Source: Breviolum minutum Mf 1.05b.01 (taxonomy: Eukaryota; Sar; Dinophyceae; Suessiales; Symbiodiniaceae). From it: a stretch of 64,000 nt of DNA. The notes beneath the pieces are model-generated. The model made no database searches, was not told the DNA's origin, and worked only from the letters and a program-made list of their open reading frames with translations. Positions 35,364 through 48,000 of this stretch are shown piece after piece. The stretch covers positions 268,293 to 332,292 of the forward strand of contig DF239097.1 in assembly GCA_000507305.1 (NCBI GenBank), in the 5' to 3' direction. Position numbers and translations under genes: made by a program. The first letter of the stretch is position 1, and each line of letters begins with the position of its first letter.

Positions 35364-38300
35364 TCACTGCAACAGGGGCTTTTTGGCCACAGAAAGATTC
35401 ATCTCCAAGAACTCTGACGTGTGCGGTTTCCGCAGCACCTGGAGACCTCCTCCTTTGAGCTCAAGCCTCGGCAACGACGAAAACAGAAAATGGTAGGACA
35501 AACTTCTGTTGCAAATGGTTGCAAATCCAAAAAATCAACAGGAAATTTCAACTCGCTCCACAGCAATAAGACAATGCTTGGTGACGTTCGGCTACCTTGC
35601 TATTAGTACCACTCACTTCATCTTTCGCCATGCTGAGTCCCTCGGCTCTCCGCAGGGCTCTTCCCGGAATTTGATGGACATGGTCAGGGGCTCAAAGAAT
35701 CTGGACCTGACTTACCTGCTTTCCTTGCTGTGAAGCGATTCACACCTAGAAAAACATAGGTGAGAAAAATATATGAGAAAAGCTTCTGCTGTCCAGAATT
35801 TACAGATCCAGAATTTAACTTAATGACAGATTTCGGTGACTTTCCTGTTGCCTTAAGTCTTCAGTACAACTTAGACCCTTGGGCCAACTCACTTGCCGGC
35901 AAATTAAGATCTTCAAATCTCCTGCGACCCAGTGATAAAATGTAAGAAAGGCACCCATGTCTCTCTGTTTCATACGGTTTTTTCCGTATGTGTATACATA
36001 TAAATATATATTTACTACATAGACATATCATATACTGGAATTATGTACGTATATGTATACCATATATCGGCCGGGGTAAAGTTTTCCGCTTGACCACACA
36101 CTGTTAATTCGCTCTGCATCATTCGCGTTTTTTTTGGAACACACAAGGCCCCCTGACGCAAACTGCCAACAACATGCCTTTGGCAACTGGCTATATGAAT
36201 GAGCATTTTAAAAGAAACTTCTTCAACAACCCCTTTGGGGCTACGTGCAACTCTTGCACCCGAATAAAATTCTCCATTTTGGATCAGTGGCTGGTTCGCC
36301 CAGGTTGCATATCACGTCTGTGTTTGAGATCTTCCACAAATTGTACAAACATAATATACAGCAGCTAGTATCACGATCACGTGAAATCAATTCCATAAAT
36401 ACAAATAAATTCTATAGTTGCCTCTCTGGTAGTGTTGATGTGAATCAATGAATATTGCACTGTCACAGAGAGGAGAGATGCTTCCGTTTCTGCATATCGG
36501 TCGAATCCTTTGAGGAGAAGTCACTTGACAAATTCACTGAAGCCCGCCTCAAGTCCTAGCACAATGATTCCCCACACCAGAACAGACATTCACTTTTCAG
36601 CATGACTCATGACTCATGACTGAAACAACTCGGAAAAGAAAAAAAACAGGACTGTCCACTGTCCACTGTAAAAACAAAAACCCTTATCCAAGAGTCCATT
36701 CGTTCAGAATCGCTTCCATCTTCACCCACATCTGCGGAGTCTGCAACGCCACTCTCCTTGACAGGAACAAGGCGTGTTGAACGCTCGAAGCTGCTGTCAT
36801 CAGACACTGTGACACACCGGAAAAAATAAAAAATGAAGAATGAAGCAATTCAAAATCATTCGAACCATGCGTAGATACACAATGTTTGTATATACATAGA
36901 GACGCGTCCTCAGAGCTGAAAGCCTCAGTTCGATTCTGTTTTCAGAATGGGTCCCCGTTTTTTCAGTTGCTTCGTTGCACTACCATCAACCCATCAGCAC
37001 GACAAGACGACGAGCTTCGCACATGTCTGAAACTCGGTCTCGAGAGCTTCTCGGACACAGAACAGCAGGCCAGACAGAGGTCCAGCCTAAAGCCACACCA
37101 ACATTTTGGAACAAGTCATCCATCGGCCATCGGCCCTTCGTTTCAAGTCGGAACGTTCCTGTGACCATTTTTGTTCCCGAAATGTGGTGACATCAGTTTT
37201 ATGTGGTTGAAATCATTGACAATCACGTTGAAAATCTGTTTTTTATCTGCTTTATGTCAACTTCTGTTCACGATTTCCTTGATATACAATTCCTGAAGGG
37301 CACTCACATGGGATTCAAGAGACTAAGCTCCTTGCCATGCCAAACGGAGGGGCTGAACGTTGCCAGCTCCCCTGCAGATCTTTGAGATACTTTTAAGATG
37401 CTCGGTGCACAAGAAACGGAAACTTCCCCTGGAAAGCATCTTGCATGAAATGTCTTTTGGATTCTTTTGGCACCATGCAAGCTCATCTTATCTACCATGG
37501 CGCAGGGGCAGGCATCCAGAAAAATTGCGAATTGCCATCCATTTCTTTACAAATTTCCCACCTCCGCTTCTCTGCATCGGACAGGAACGCTAAGACACCT
37601 CATGCTTCGAACATCTTCGAACCATAGTGACAGGGTCTTGATGCCATTCATCCGAGATTTTGGCACTCTCATGCACTTTACATGTCCAGAAAAAAGTAAA
37701 CGGTAAATGCATTCACATTCGCGGCAAAACAGTCTTTAGATTAGATTTGATACCAGCATAAGATTAGGGCAGGAGATGGATTCTTCTCAGACACTGCTCT
37801 TCAGCACTTCTGGTCACATAGGCTGCCCGGCTGGCCGAGAGCCTGTCCAGTGAAGGACCAGCTTGAAACTGGCAAGCCCACAGTGCCTGCAGACTAGATT
37901 CCAAGCATATTTGGGAATGAACGATCAGAAATCCTGAGTCTTCAGTTTTCAGTCCTGAATCTCAGTATCCGTTCAAGAAGGCTGACTACTGGCTAGCAAC
38001 ACGTGTTCTCAGTTTGGTCTCTTTGCATGCCTCATGCTGTACATCTATATTCTATGGCAACCATAGGACCCCAAGACTATTTCTTCATCCCAAATCAAAA
38101 ATCGAACGAAAACTCTTCCACATCAGCTGATGTTTGATCTGAGCACCTCCGTCCAGAGCTGCTGTGTATCAGCCTTGGACAAAAGCAGTAAAACGTCGCA
38201 GATTCGAACCACTCCACTCCACACTGGGCAGCCAGGCTGTGATTCCAACGTTTTCTCCATGCAACTTCAGCAGGTCTTCAAAGGCATACTTTGACAAAAT

Positions 38301-40759
38301 GAGCCTCGAAACTTCCAATGAAGCAGTGGATTGCATGCAGTCACACAACTACCACCAGGAATCCAAGTTTCCATAATATGTTTTCATTGTCTTCCGTTGC
38401 ACTCTGCTATCGTCGTACCAAAATGGAAAATTCGGCGCCCAACTGTTCTTTCTGCTTCTGGCTTAGTGGAAGCCTCGGCTTCCAGCAGTAGAAGTAGCAG
38501 CAGCAGCAGCAGCAGCAGTAGTTGCGAGTACAAGACCATCTTCCATCAGATATTCTTGGACATTCAACCAGAAGTCTGTGGCACCCGGCTGTTGGAGCTT
38601 CTTGACATTGTCCGCCTTCCCCTGGACTGCCTCACGTATTTGCAGAGATACTACCCGATCACTTAATACATCCATGCAAAAGTTTTTGTCATCACTTGAA
38701 ATCCACTGTTCCATCTGATTCCCTCTGTGTGTGGAAGATATTTCTGTGCCTCCATTGTCTTTTTCGAGTCACGCTGAATGACCTTCTTGATGGTGCTCAC
38801 CACCTGCTGCCTCAAATTCCAAAGAAATCCAAACTATCCTGGAAATATTCCATCAAAAAATCAATCAAAGGAACCTTACCAACGGACCCCTACGGAAGTT
38901 GCTAGAGCGATTGGATACTCAGGTTTAGGGGTCCGTTCAGTGGGTCCTGTTGGAGATTTCTTGGAAATATGAGGGATACCTTGCAAATATTCTCCCATTC
39001 CAAAAAGCCAAAAAACATGAAGCTGCGGTATAAGAAATTGCCAAACACCACACTAATCTCCAAATCGTCTGCCCAGTTGATGCTGCCCTCTTGTCTGCAG
39101 CGCAATCTTTTTTCCCACTGCTTAAACAAACGTCCAACTATATACTATCTTGAAGATATCTTGTCAAAGTTCCGCAGACCTTGAAGCAATAGACTCGATA
39201 GACAGTTCCACTGTTGTTTCGAAAGCAGCCAAACAAAATCATAAGTAGGTGATTCCTCAATATCTACTTCCTTCAGCTGGTCTCCATCGTCCTTGCTTCT
39301 TTTCTGAAAGCTCTACTGCTTCTCAATAGCATCAACACACCTGTCAAGCACACAAACACTTCACAGCTCCACCCAAATCATTGAACCTGCTATTCACTTC
39401 GTTTTTCCAAACAAACAAACCCATCCCAAGAGAGCCACAGGTCCCTATACTGCCAACCATGCTATGCCATAACTGTGAACTAACCGGCCTCAGTAGGTGG
39501 CAATGGGCAGCTCACCAGCAAAGGTGCCTGTGCTCTTCGTAGCCTCTGTGCCCAGCTTCTGGAGTTGGCCAGAGGTGTGTTGGGACATAAGTCCATCATA
39601 GTCAGCGTAAAAACCTCAGGGTTTTTGTTGGTTGCGGAAGGTGAAGCTGGAAGGTGAGTAGCTTCAAAGCTGTGAGTTTTCTTTCTTCTCGATTGCAACT
39701 GGGCAGCTGCCATTCACGTAGAGATGAGGAGTTCTTCGCTTTTGCGTCTTGGACACTGTGTAGCCAAGAATGGCAGGATGCGCTAACACCTCATCTGCCA
39801 AAGCTTTGACAACATGTCCTTCCACAGCAAGCCTTTCACACTCCTTTCTTCGGGGAGGTGGCAGCAAATGAGGTACAAACATCGACAGAAGTGAGGGGAA
39901 CCACCTGCGCCTCCGTGAGCATCTTCACTGCCTTAGGATGCAAATAAAATCCTTGCGGTTTCAATGGTATCACTGTGCCAAGAACCGAAATCAAATGAAA
40001 AACAAGGCGCATCAATGTGCAAAGACCTAACCATTCCATCCTACCCATTCCTTGCAGCTTGGATGCATTCAAACTTGGCTCGGACTTCGGGGCATCAGGT
40101 GTGCCTTCCATGAAGAGCACCACCTCGGGTGCAATCAGGAGCCCCAAAAAACCTATAGAACGGAGGGTGCTCCGGAAATCAAGCAATCCACCTAGCAAAA
40201 TGGCAGAAAATATCCATCAAATGCATTTAAATGCCGTGACCCTCTAAAGGTTCATACAAGCCTGCCATTTGCCAAGCCCAAGTCTCTCCTTGTCTCTACA
40301 ATGCTCAAGCTCCCAAAGGCCCAGTCTGAGTCGACCAGCCTTGCTGTTGGAAATCTCAGCATCCAAATCTGCAGACACCTGGAGATCCAGGAATTTCAAT
40401 GGTTTTAATTATTTCTGCTCCCACGTAAGACATACCAAATCCAGCTGACACAAGTTGGCACTTCTACTAACCCTTGTCGCAGCGAACCAACCATTCCAGT
40501 GGCTAAGCTCTTGACAGTCTTCTCATTGGACTGAAACTCCTGCCATGATGTGTGCCAGGGTTGATCAACTCCTTGTATTGGGCATGGTCATCATTGGTCA
40601 TAGGAAATCCCTTATGGGGAGTATTGAAATTCCCTCCTGCAAGGTTGATTTTCCCATTCCTACCATAGGAAAACCATGACCAAGCAACCCGGCCCAGTCC
40701 TTCAGTGATTTGTCTACAAGCTCCTCGTAGAGCTTTGCCTTCGTAGAGCTTTGATTCAT
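35364..40759 (-). CDS. Long multi-exon gene of unknown function
   Basis: The start is probably 40757-40759 (MNQSSTKAKLYEELVDKSL). At least 14 exon-like blocks follow, among them about 40495-40560 (SNEKTVKSLATGMVGSLRQ), 40270-40385 (DLDAEISNSKAGRLRLGLW, GC donor), 40040-40198 (TLRSIGFLGLLIAPEVVLF), 39670-39850 (VEGHVVKALADEVLAHPAI), 39484-39600 (YADYDGLMSQHTSGQLQKLG), 39190-39310 (VDIEESPTYDFVWLLSKQQ), 38985-39090 (GSINWADDLEISVVFGNFL), 38730-38810 (VVSTIKKVIQRDSKKTMEAQ), 38475-38640, 38170-38310 (SKYAFEDLLKLHGENVGITA), 37770-37870, 37500-37605 (AFLSDAEKRRWEICKEM), 36660-36805 (acidic), 36060-36310, 35630-35700 and a last exon at about 35364-35470 (LQVLRKPHTSEFLEMNLSV). No domain is recognised. 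It may be more than one gene: an in-frame TGA follows ELPIATY near 39484 and could be a true stop. Confidence 0.5.
35985..36066. repeat. AT-rich tract with small hairpin next to it
   Basis: TATA/TGTA-rich intronic tract. Immediately before it, CATACGG-TTTTTT-CCGTATG forms a 7-bp stem. Confidence 0.6.
38494..38519. repeat. AGC/CTG trinucleotide run, coding for poly-Ala on minus
   Basis: AGCAGCAGC... run inside the exon at about 38475-38640. In the minus reading frame it is GCT repeated and gives eight or nine Ala residues near the end of the block LNVQEYLMEDGLVLATT. Confidence 0.75.
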
Positions 40760-40909
40760 TTCAGTTAACTGGTATGAAATTATTGAAATTTCAAGCTGTG
40801 ACAATTACAACAAATCACCACCACATTTCAGATATTACGAATTGATACGAATTGCCTGCGGCTACCACCACATTTCATAAGTCAATATAAAAACTAAGGT
40901 CATTCAGCG

Positions 40910-42274
40910 TCACCAATCCCTTCGCCCGGCCGTCGACTCCAGCGGGGAGGCCGCAAAGCTCCGAAGAAAGACCGGGCCGCTGCCCAGGGCGGCGCCGGCG
41001 CGCCTGGAAATCTCAGGCTTTCCAAATCCAGTCGTTTTGGAACGTCCAAACCCCTCAGTGTACCTCCAAGCAGCTCGGGCCAGCATCGCTGGAGAAAGGG
41101 CAAAATTGACTGGAGCGGACAGCTTGAGCCACTGGAAAAGCATTGGTAACAAACACAGAAATAGGGATCTCACACTCCTCATGCATCTCAAGAATCATCC
41201 AAATGGTCAAATGGTTGTTATTCGTGGTCTTTCATCTCAACATGAGGAACCAAACAAACAAAAAATTAAGAGTTCATGGCTCCGCTTTTGGAACCTGCCG
41301 TCAGACCCAACAAAAAAAAACTGCTCACTCTCATCGTTTGGAAATCACCCTGAGTTATTTCAATCACTTTATCTCTGCCTTTTGCTTTCAAGACTCAAAA
41401 ACAGGTTGCCTCAGGCCCCTACGATACGCGGGAGATCCGCTTCTTCCGCATTGCTTCGAAATCAGCTTGGTTTCCCTGCGCAACGTACGTTTCTTCTCAA
41501 AGAAAGGCAGGCCGCAATGACCCAACAATCTTCTTCGGTGCATGTCACTGCATGTCATTCTAGGCCCCCCCGCACGACGATCGTCACCTAAATTCAGTCT
41601 GTTGTCTGACATAAGAGCATCTCGTATTTCACATATTTGCACCGTCGTTTATGACATCTTCCAGCATTCCTCATGACCCTCTTGAATTCTGAATTGCAAC
41701 CACTGTCTCTCCCTTCAACATAAAGAGCCAGCACGGATTGAGCTTCTCACTGCCGGGAGCATTCGACATGACAGACGTTCTGTCCACACCATCGCCACCA
41801 ACACCTCCACCACCTCCACCACCAACAGAGCGATCACCTGGAATTAATTGAGACGTTCCCCCATGTTGAAACATTCCCAATTATTATTCTGTTTTCATCC
41901 AAAGTTCTGTCAGTCTTTCTGCTATGCCTTTCTCTAGGCTCCTGGCGAGAACGACCAGCTGCTATCATACGACTAAACTCGTTGGAAAACCTCAATGAGT
42001 TTTCCAAATCGACAACACCATGTTCCAATCGCCCCCCAAAAAAAAGGTAAAAAATCATGGGTGTCATGCTGAGAGCCAATGATACCGATCGGCAACCTAG
42101 CTGCATCACCAGCGTTTTTTGGAGCTCTTGAAAAATTGAAAATTCCAACATTGATAAATGGGCAGTGGAAAAGGGTATACAAACAAGCCGGGTTTGCCCC
42201 AACAGAATAGTACCATAAAGTATAGCAACAGCACCGACCAACTGGCAAAGTTGGCTCAAGAAATACTCTGACAA
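40910..42274 (-). CDS. Unknown gene with membrane segments and a Gly-rich stretch
   Basis: Open minus-strand blocks that could form one gene: 41834-42274, with hydrophobic segments [15 protein letters not shown] and SLALSMTPMIFYLFF followed by a basic region; 41671-41845, starting after a TTCCAG acceptor, with seven to eight Gly encoded by GGT/GGA repeats and then SEKLNPCWLFMLKGETVVAI; 41388-41580; and 40910-41125, GC-rich, ending PLESTAGRRDW-stop at 40910. Alternative frames are open in parts of each block, so the join is tentative. No family recognised. Confidence 0.3.
41797..41826. repeat. CCACCA-type repeat (Gly-rich coding)
   Basis: Trinucleotide-like CCACCT/CCACCA run that encodes the Gly tract of the minus-strand exon here. 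Confidence 0.7.
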
Positions 42275-43033
42275 GTGCCTACTTCGCCTTACCTCAAAGC
42301 ATCGCCATACTAGCCAGTGACATTGCTAAGTGACAAAAATAATGCATCTTTTCTAGGCATATTATCCGGGCATCCTTTGGAATTTGTCTCAGTTGTGTCA
42401 TTTGATGTCATTTGTTGTTCATGTGTGTCATTGTCAACAACTAAGACCTAAGACATTCCAGTATCCGCAGCCTGCCCAGGCAGGCTCACAGGTATGTGAT
42501 CCTCGGGGCTCACAAGGGGACTGGGGACCCTGTCAAAGTCCCTGAAATTTGCGTCAACAACAACCTTCATGAAGTGAGGATATGGAAAAAATCACATGAA
42601 TTTCACAGTGGTACACTGCACACGACTACCAGAAACCAAGATTTTTGGAAGCTCTGAATCTTCTCTCACTGAGATGCTCCATAGCCGACGGTTGTTACGG
42701 TAGCCTGGCATGGAAACACAAAGGCTCGAATGGTTCCCAGTGCTGATAGAGTAAGTCAAACACATGGGGCGCTAATTGCCGCAAGCACCAGCATCGCGCA
42801 ACTCATTTTCATCGAAACCGCTTTTTCGCCGCTGGCCTCCAAATCCCATTCACTCTACCGTCGTTCTCGTGCCGCGAGAGTGTGACTACAAAAGCTGCTC
42901 GGAAAACTGCGTAGAGACTGTTTTCAGTGGCAGAGTAAATCAGTCGAGCATGGCACTGAAAGCTTGAGTTGTTCCAGCAGCCCAAAATTTCTGAATTCAA
43001 AATAAACTGACAAATTTGGTGCCTCAACACCCT
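42275..43033. other. Spacer, no clear gene
   Basis: A 73-codon minus frame at 42809-43030 ends in a basic tail but has no support from motif or splice context. The rest has short frames only. Confidence 0.35.
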
Positions 43034-43674
43034 TCAACTATCTGTCTGCATTGGCACGTCCACCTGTACAATTTCCTCTGGAGACTCTGGTTCTGGTACC
43101 CCTAGACCCCGGTCTTGCCGGTCTGTCTTCACATCAGTTTCTGAGGCTTCTTCCAAGAGTTTTGCCCACTGGGCACAGTAGCAACTGTTCTTGCAGTTCA
43201 CCCATTTCAAGCACTGGCGCTTCTGTGGCTTACCATAGCCTTGGCAAGGGCGCAAGTTGGTTGTTTTTTGATGATCGTCCAAAAGCCTTCGCTTTTGAGT
43301 GATTGGGAAGTTAAGCAAGCATGATTTTATGGTTGCCTTTGACAGCCGTGACAACCTTTAAAAAAAAACAAACAAATATAATACAACAATATCCAAGCAA
43401 CGACTGCAAACAAGGCGTTGTTCATTGCACTTCTTGCCCAAATAGTACTCTGAGTCGCCAGGGCACCTCAAGCACTAATCCCTGCGAGTCGAATCCGACT
43501 ATATGGGGGTTTCCTAAAATGCGCGTACCCAACAAGCATGGGTTTTCCTACTAAAAATGATCGAAACACCCATATTATACTCACATGAAGTATTGGTCCC
43601 AGGAGCTCTTTCCATTCAAGACAAACCTCTTCTTCCTCGATCGCACCCTTAATCCTTGGTGCAGCGAAAGACAT
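43034..43674 (-). CDS. Two-exon gene, small Cys-motif protein, unknown
   Basis: Complete as predicted, about 137 residues. Exon 1 (about 43585-43674) starts MSFAAPRIKGAIEEEEVCL. Exon 2 (43034 to about 43357) reads LSRLSKATIKSCLLNFPITQ, then a basic segment, a cluster with five Cys (CQGYGKPQKRQC and VNCKNSCYC), and an acidic tail ending PMQTDS-stop. Only a cut before GAGTAT (a GA donor, two bases inside the adjacent GTGAGT) keeps the frame into the open reading frame of exon 2. A cut at the GT would put exon 2 into a frame that stops after 14 codons. The single intron contains an inverted-repeat element (43501-43575). The Cys cluster could bind a metal, but I cannot name a family. Confidence 0.6.
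43501..43575. mobile_element. 75-bp inverted-repeat element, copy 2, inside an intron
   Basis: The termini ATATGGGGGTTTCC and GAAACACCCATAT are inverted repeats. Reversed, the element runs parallel to the right half of the element at 12435-12545: shared ATATGGGTGTTTC end, GGAAAACCC, TTGGGTAC, ATTTT, GGAAAC and CCATAT in the same order. It has no coding capacity and appears to be a deletion derivative of the same family. Confidence 0.6.
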
Positions 43675-43700
43675 GGTTAGAGATCCAAAGAGCAAGACAA

Positions 43701-44390
43701 CTAGTGGGTGATGGATTGGTGGGTGAGTATCTCTTTAGAACCTTCAAATTTGGAGACAGTCTCCTCAAACTTCAGAGAAATGAGCGAAAAAGCTGGAAAA
43801 ATTGTTGAGGTAATCTCCTCGTATTTGGTCTTGAGGTTGTCATAACGTCAGCCAAGTGATTTCATCTTCTTGCTTCAAGTCTCTGTAGAAGTCTCAGGCT
43901 GCAATCAGCACCCTCACAAACCTCATCTTCCATGAGGGCAGCATTCATCTCATCCATCTGGAGGTCCAATGGGTCAGATCCAAAAGCCATTGATATGCAA
44001 AAGACGTGGAAGAACGTTGCCATAGCTGCCATAGTGCCTCAACCGAAATCGCGAAATCGATCGATTTCGCCCCCCAACCTGGCGGACCGGATATCTTCGC
44101 TGAATTTTTCCTGAGCTTATGACCTCCCAACGTGGAGGGATCGGAAGAGCGCTTTTTTTGAGACCTAAAACGACTTCGTATTGGCAATCAGCATGCCATA
44201 TCTCGATCTGGTGCAACCTGGATTGAAAAAAAATTCTGGGAAGCAGCAAATGAAAGCGTGGCAGAATGCACGGTTGACCCTGCTCAGATCACATTTTCTC
44301 GCACCTTCAGAGTCTTTGCAATCTTCATATTCTGATACTCACTCCAAAATATGTAGCTGCTGCAGTCTTTGCTGAGCACTGTGGTCCGAA
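43701..44390 (-). CDS. Small multi-exon gene, unknown
   Basis: Exon-like minus blocks: about 44305-44390 (SKDCSSYIFWSEYQNMKIAK, GT donor), about 43885-43990 (possible start MAFGSDPLDLQMDEMNAALM, acidic) and about 43701-43840 (KYEEITSTIFPAFSLISLKF, continuing to a TAG stop at 43701-43703). The frame between the last two blocks needs a splice that I cannot pin down. Between 44000 and 44250 two frames are open. No family recognised; the protein would be small and acidic. Confidence 0.4.
44051..44070. other. 20-bp perfect palindrome
   Basis: GCGAAATCGATCGATTTCGC is its own reverse complement. A partial direct repeat (CGAAATCG) precedes it. Confidence 0.8.
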
Positions 44391-44826
44391 CATCATGTCA
44401 AAGGGCTGAAGCAACAACAGCCCAGCAAATACATTATGCAAAGTTGGGTTTATTTTGTCAGGATGCTTTTTGCCTTGAATGCCCACTCGAACGAAAACTG
44501 AACTACAAGGATCAGTACAGAAGATTCCTTAAGTGTAAGGAATAAGCTGATGCAGTACTCATGTATCCCATGGTCCGTGCAGTCCGAATGTTTGCCTGTG
44601 AATATCAGATTTCTACGTCTGTGCAGCAGTAGTTTCACAATCCAACACCCACAATTCTTGCTTCCCGGAATTTGAGAAGACTTCATGGCAAGAATGCCAC
44701 TCAATCTCCCAAAGACTGTCAGCAGCAACCCAACATCACACCTGCCAAACAACGAGTTTCTTGAAAACAGAATGAGCCATCCGCATATTAATACGGAGTG
44801 TATCTTCATCAAATTCTACCAAAAAA

Positions 44827-45033
<207 letters not shown>

Positions 45034-45059
45034 CCCTACATCACATTACATAATTTCCA

Positions 45060-48000
45060 GGTTTCCAAACATCAAGTCGTGAACCCAACCTCCAGCAGTT
45101 GGGCAGCAAAGGCCATTCAAGCCCAGCTTGGAGCAGCCTGGCGACTTCTCACACGCACCTCCCGAAGCCTTGTCGTCATCTGCATCGTTCCTGGATGTCA
45201 ACACCAAGGGGGTTGAGGGAGAGGAAGGTATCCAAGGTATCCAATATCCTCCCATATCCTCCCATATACCCTCTAGGGAACTAACATATCCCACCTTCGG
45301 AAAAGGAAAATCATCTTCAAAATGCCATTTTTGGTGGATATGTTAGTTCCCTGGAGGGTATTTGTTATCTACTTGGTTGCTTTGTGCAAACATTTTATGG
45401 TTCCAATTTTTGATTGTTCTTCTTGAGCAGCGGGTGTACTTATAAGGAAGGCACTTCAAAAGAGAACAAAGGCGTTTATGTATCTGGTTTTCCCGTTTGC
45501 TGTAATGAAAGTCCGATAACGTTCTGTATCCATTTTGCAGTGTGACCTCAAAGACAAGTGATGGATATATCAAAATTGTCACAACAAAACATGACTTTAG
45601 ATAAGAAGCGTACGTAAACACAATCTGCAAAGTACTTTAACATGATCATCATTTGGGCACTTGCTATGATAACCAAAGATACAAATGCTAGGCTTTCGGA
45701 CATGTTACATGTACTACTTCAAATCCCCTTATTTCTTTTATCAAGAATATTGCTACTGAAAATTTAGCACCTCAATGTATTGTCCACCAGGTTTTGTCCA
45801 CCAAGGCACAAGGGCTTTGGCGGAGCGTGTGGAGCTGGGGCATGCGGCGCAACAGTGGCCGTCGTTGCCGGAGTTGGCGGTGCAGTTGTTTCAATCACAG
45901 CATCTGGCCATGTCTGTGTCCTCAAGAAAGTTGCGATGGTGTTGTTTTGTTGGGGGGGGCCAAAAAAATGAGGGCACTATATTCTCCAAGCTTCGTGTCT
46001 GTTGTCGTAGTCGTGGTTTCATAGCATTTTCCACCAAAAGATACATAGCCATCTGTGCAGAGGCATTTGCCACCTTCACACCTGTCACAGGCCGATCACT
46101 TCTTTTTTGAGGTGTCCAGGAGGAAAGCGCGTTGCATTCAAACACTTAAATATAGATATATTAGATTGAGTATATATACAGAAAGAAGGCTGGAAAAAAA
46201 AAGAATTACAATGCTTCAGGATGAGGCTATGAAATAATTAGGTTTTTTGTTTGAGATCAACCTTTTTTTTCTTTATTTGTTTGTTACATGGAATTGCATC
46301 CTGCGCAACACCTGGTGGGACCACGAGTCTTGCTGCAGGAGAACCAACCGCAAGTGCCGCCTGCACAGATCCACTGGTGTGATTGATTGCCAATCGTGTC
46401 GATGCCTCAAAAAACCCTTGAATATTTGACCGGCACCTGTGTCCTGGCCCTCAGCTGGCTCTTGTGCCTTTATACAGGTCTTGAGGTCAGAACCTTGTCA
46501 TCGTTTCGCGGATGTTGTACCAAGACTCACTCCATTTTCTCCATTCAATCTGACCTACCTGGAATATCTTGTAAGGCTTGGGCTCCATTCGGCTGTTTTC
46601 AGGCAAACACAGCGCCAGTGGTGGCATTCAACCATCCCCAGCTTTGCTGTGTCACAGGCCGACCACATGCAGGAAACACCTGGCAGAGTGGCAGCATGGC
46701 AACTCAAGTCTGCCGCTATGACACCATCGGGCAAGAAAAATATCAAGAAAAACTGATTGCAACTGGTGCTACAATATACAAATGTTCTTGCTGTTTCCAC
46801 ACCCTTGAATATTTTTCACATGATGCATTTATAGAGATATTTTGATCATGGCATTTACATTACGATGATAGATAACAGTAAGAAGAAGTAGCCCTAGAAT
46901 AAGAATAAGCGTCAGGATAAGAATAAGAATCAGAAGAAGCAGGAGAACGACAACAAACAATAACAATAAAATAAGAACAAAAATAGTATAGTATATATAT
47001 AGTATATATATAGTATTCTTTTGATCATGGGGACGAATTTCACATTTCAGAATATTTCAAACTGAAAATAACGCTTGGGTCACTATTAGGCGGACCTATT
47101 CTCAGAGACCAGGAGCAACCAACTCTGCCAATACATGCTTCGTAAAAGGCAGGGGATCAATCCAGTTTGGGTTGACAATCGTCGTGCGCAAAGGACTTGC
47201 AAAACATGCTTTTTGGGTGTGGTCGTTTTCTCAAAAATGATCGCTTTGAGAAAACGTGCAAACCCAAAAGCATGTTTTGCCAGTTCTCTGCGCACTGTGA
47301 CCGGTAACCACTCCGGGCTCGTATCATGCCAACTGTTCGCACATGGCCTAAACTTGATTTATTCCAAAACTCGGGACAGTCTTACGGCATGATATGCACT
47401 ATGTATATTTGTCTCATAAGGTATCTGTCTTTGCTTGTTCGGCCTGTTTCTCTTCCAGGCTGGTAGTCCAGCGCATCACCTTGGAAGGTATCATAGTTGT
47501 GGAGCTAAACACAGTACAAACCCTGGGCGCCAAGGCGCCATAGACGCCCAAAAATGCTGTAACAATGCGATTGAATTGTAACTAGGAGGGTACGTGCAAT
47601 ATATTGTTTTATATTCAGATATATATATATATATATACATATAATACATATATGATATACATGGTATAAACTCTTATTTATTCACACATGGATAAATTAT
47701 CCGATAAATTGTTGAGAATAACAGCATGCGAGTATCAGAAATCGGAAGTCGCAAAGATTGAGGGCTGAACTCTCAGTGTAATTGCTACGTTTTTGCAGCA
47801 GCTCAACGGAGCATGTAGCCCGATCAGTGCACTCTTCCTGGCATAACGCGTGAGGATGACAACAGGTCTAGAATGGAACCATAAGAACGGCAATTTCTCA
47901 GAATGTCATGCTCCAATTTAGGGTGCCACGTTGCCACGTGGCCACGTGGTACCAAATCGTGATATTCAGGGCATTCAATGCACCAAAGAACCATAGCAAG

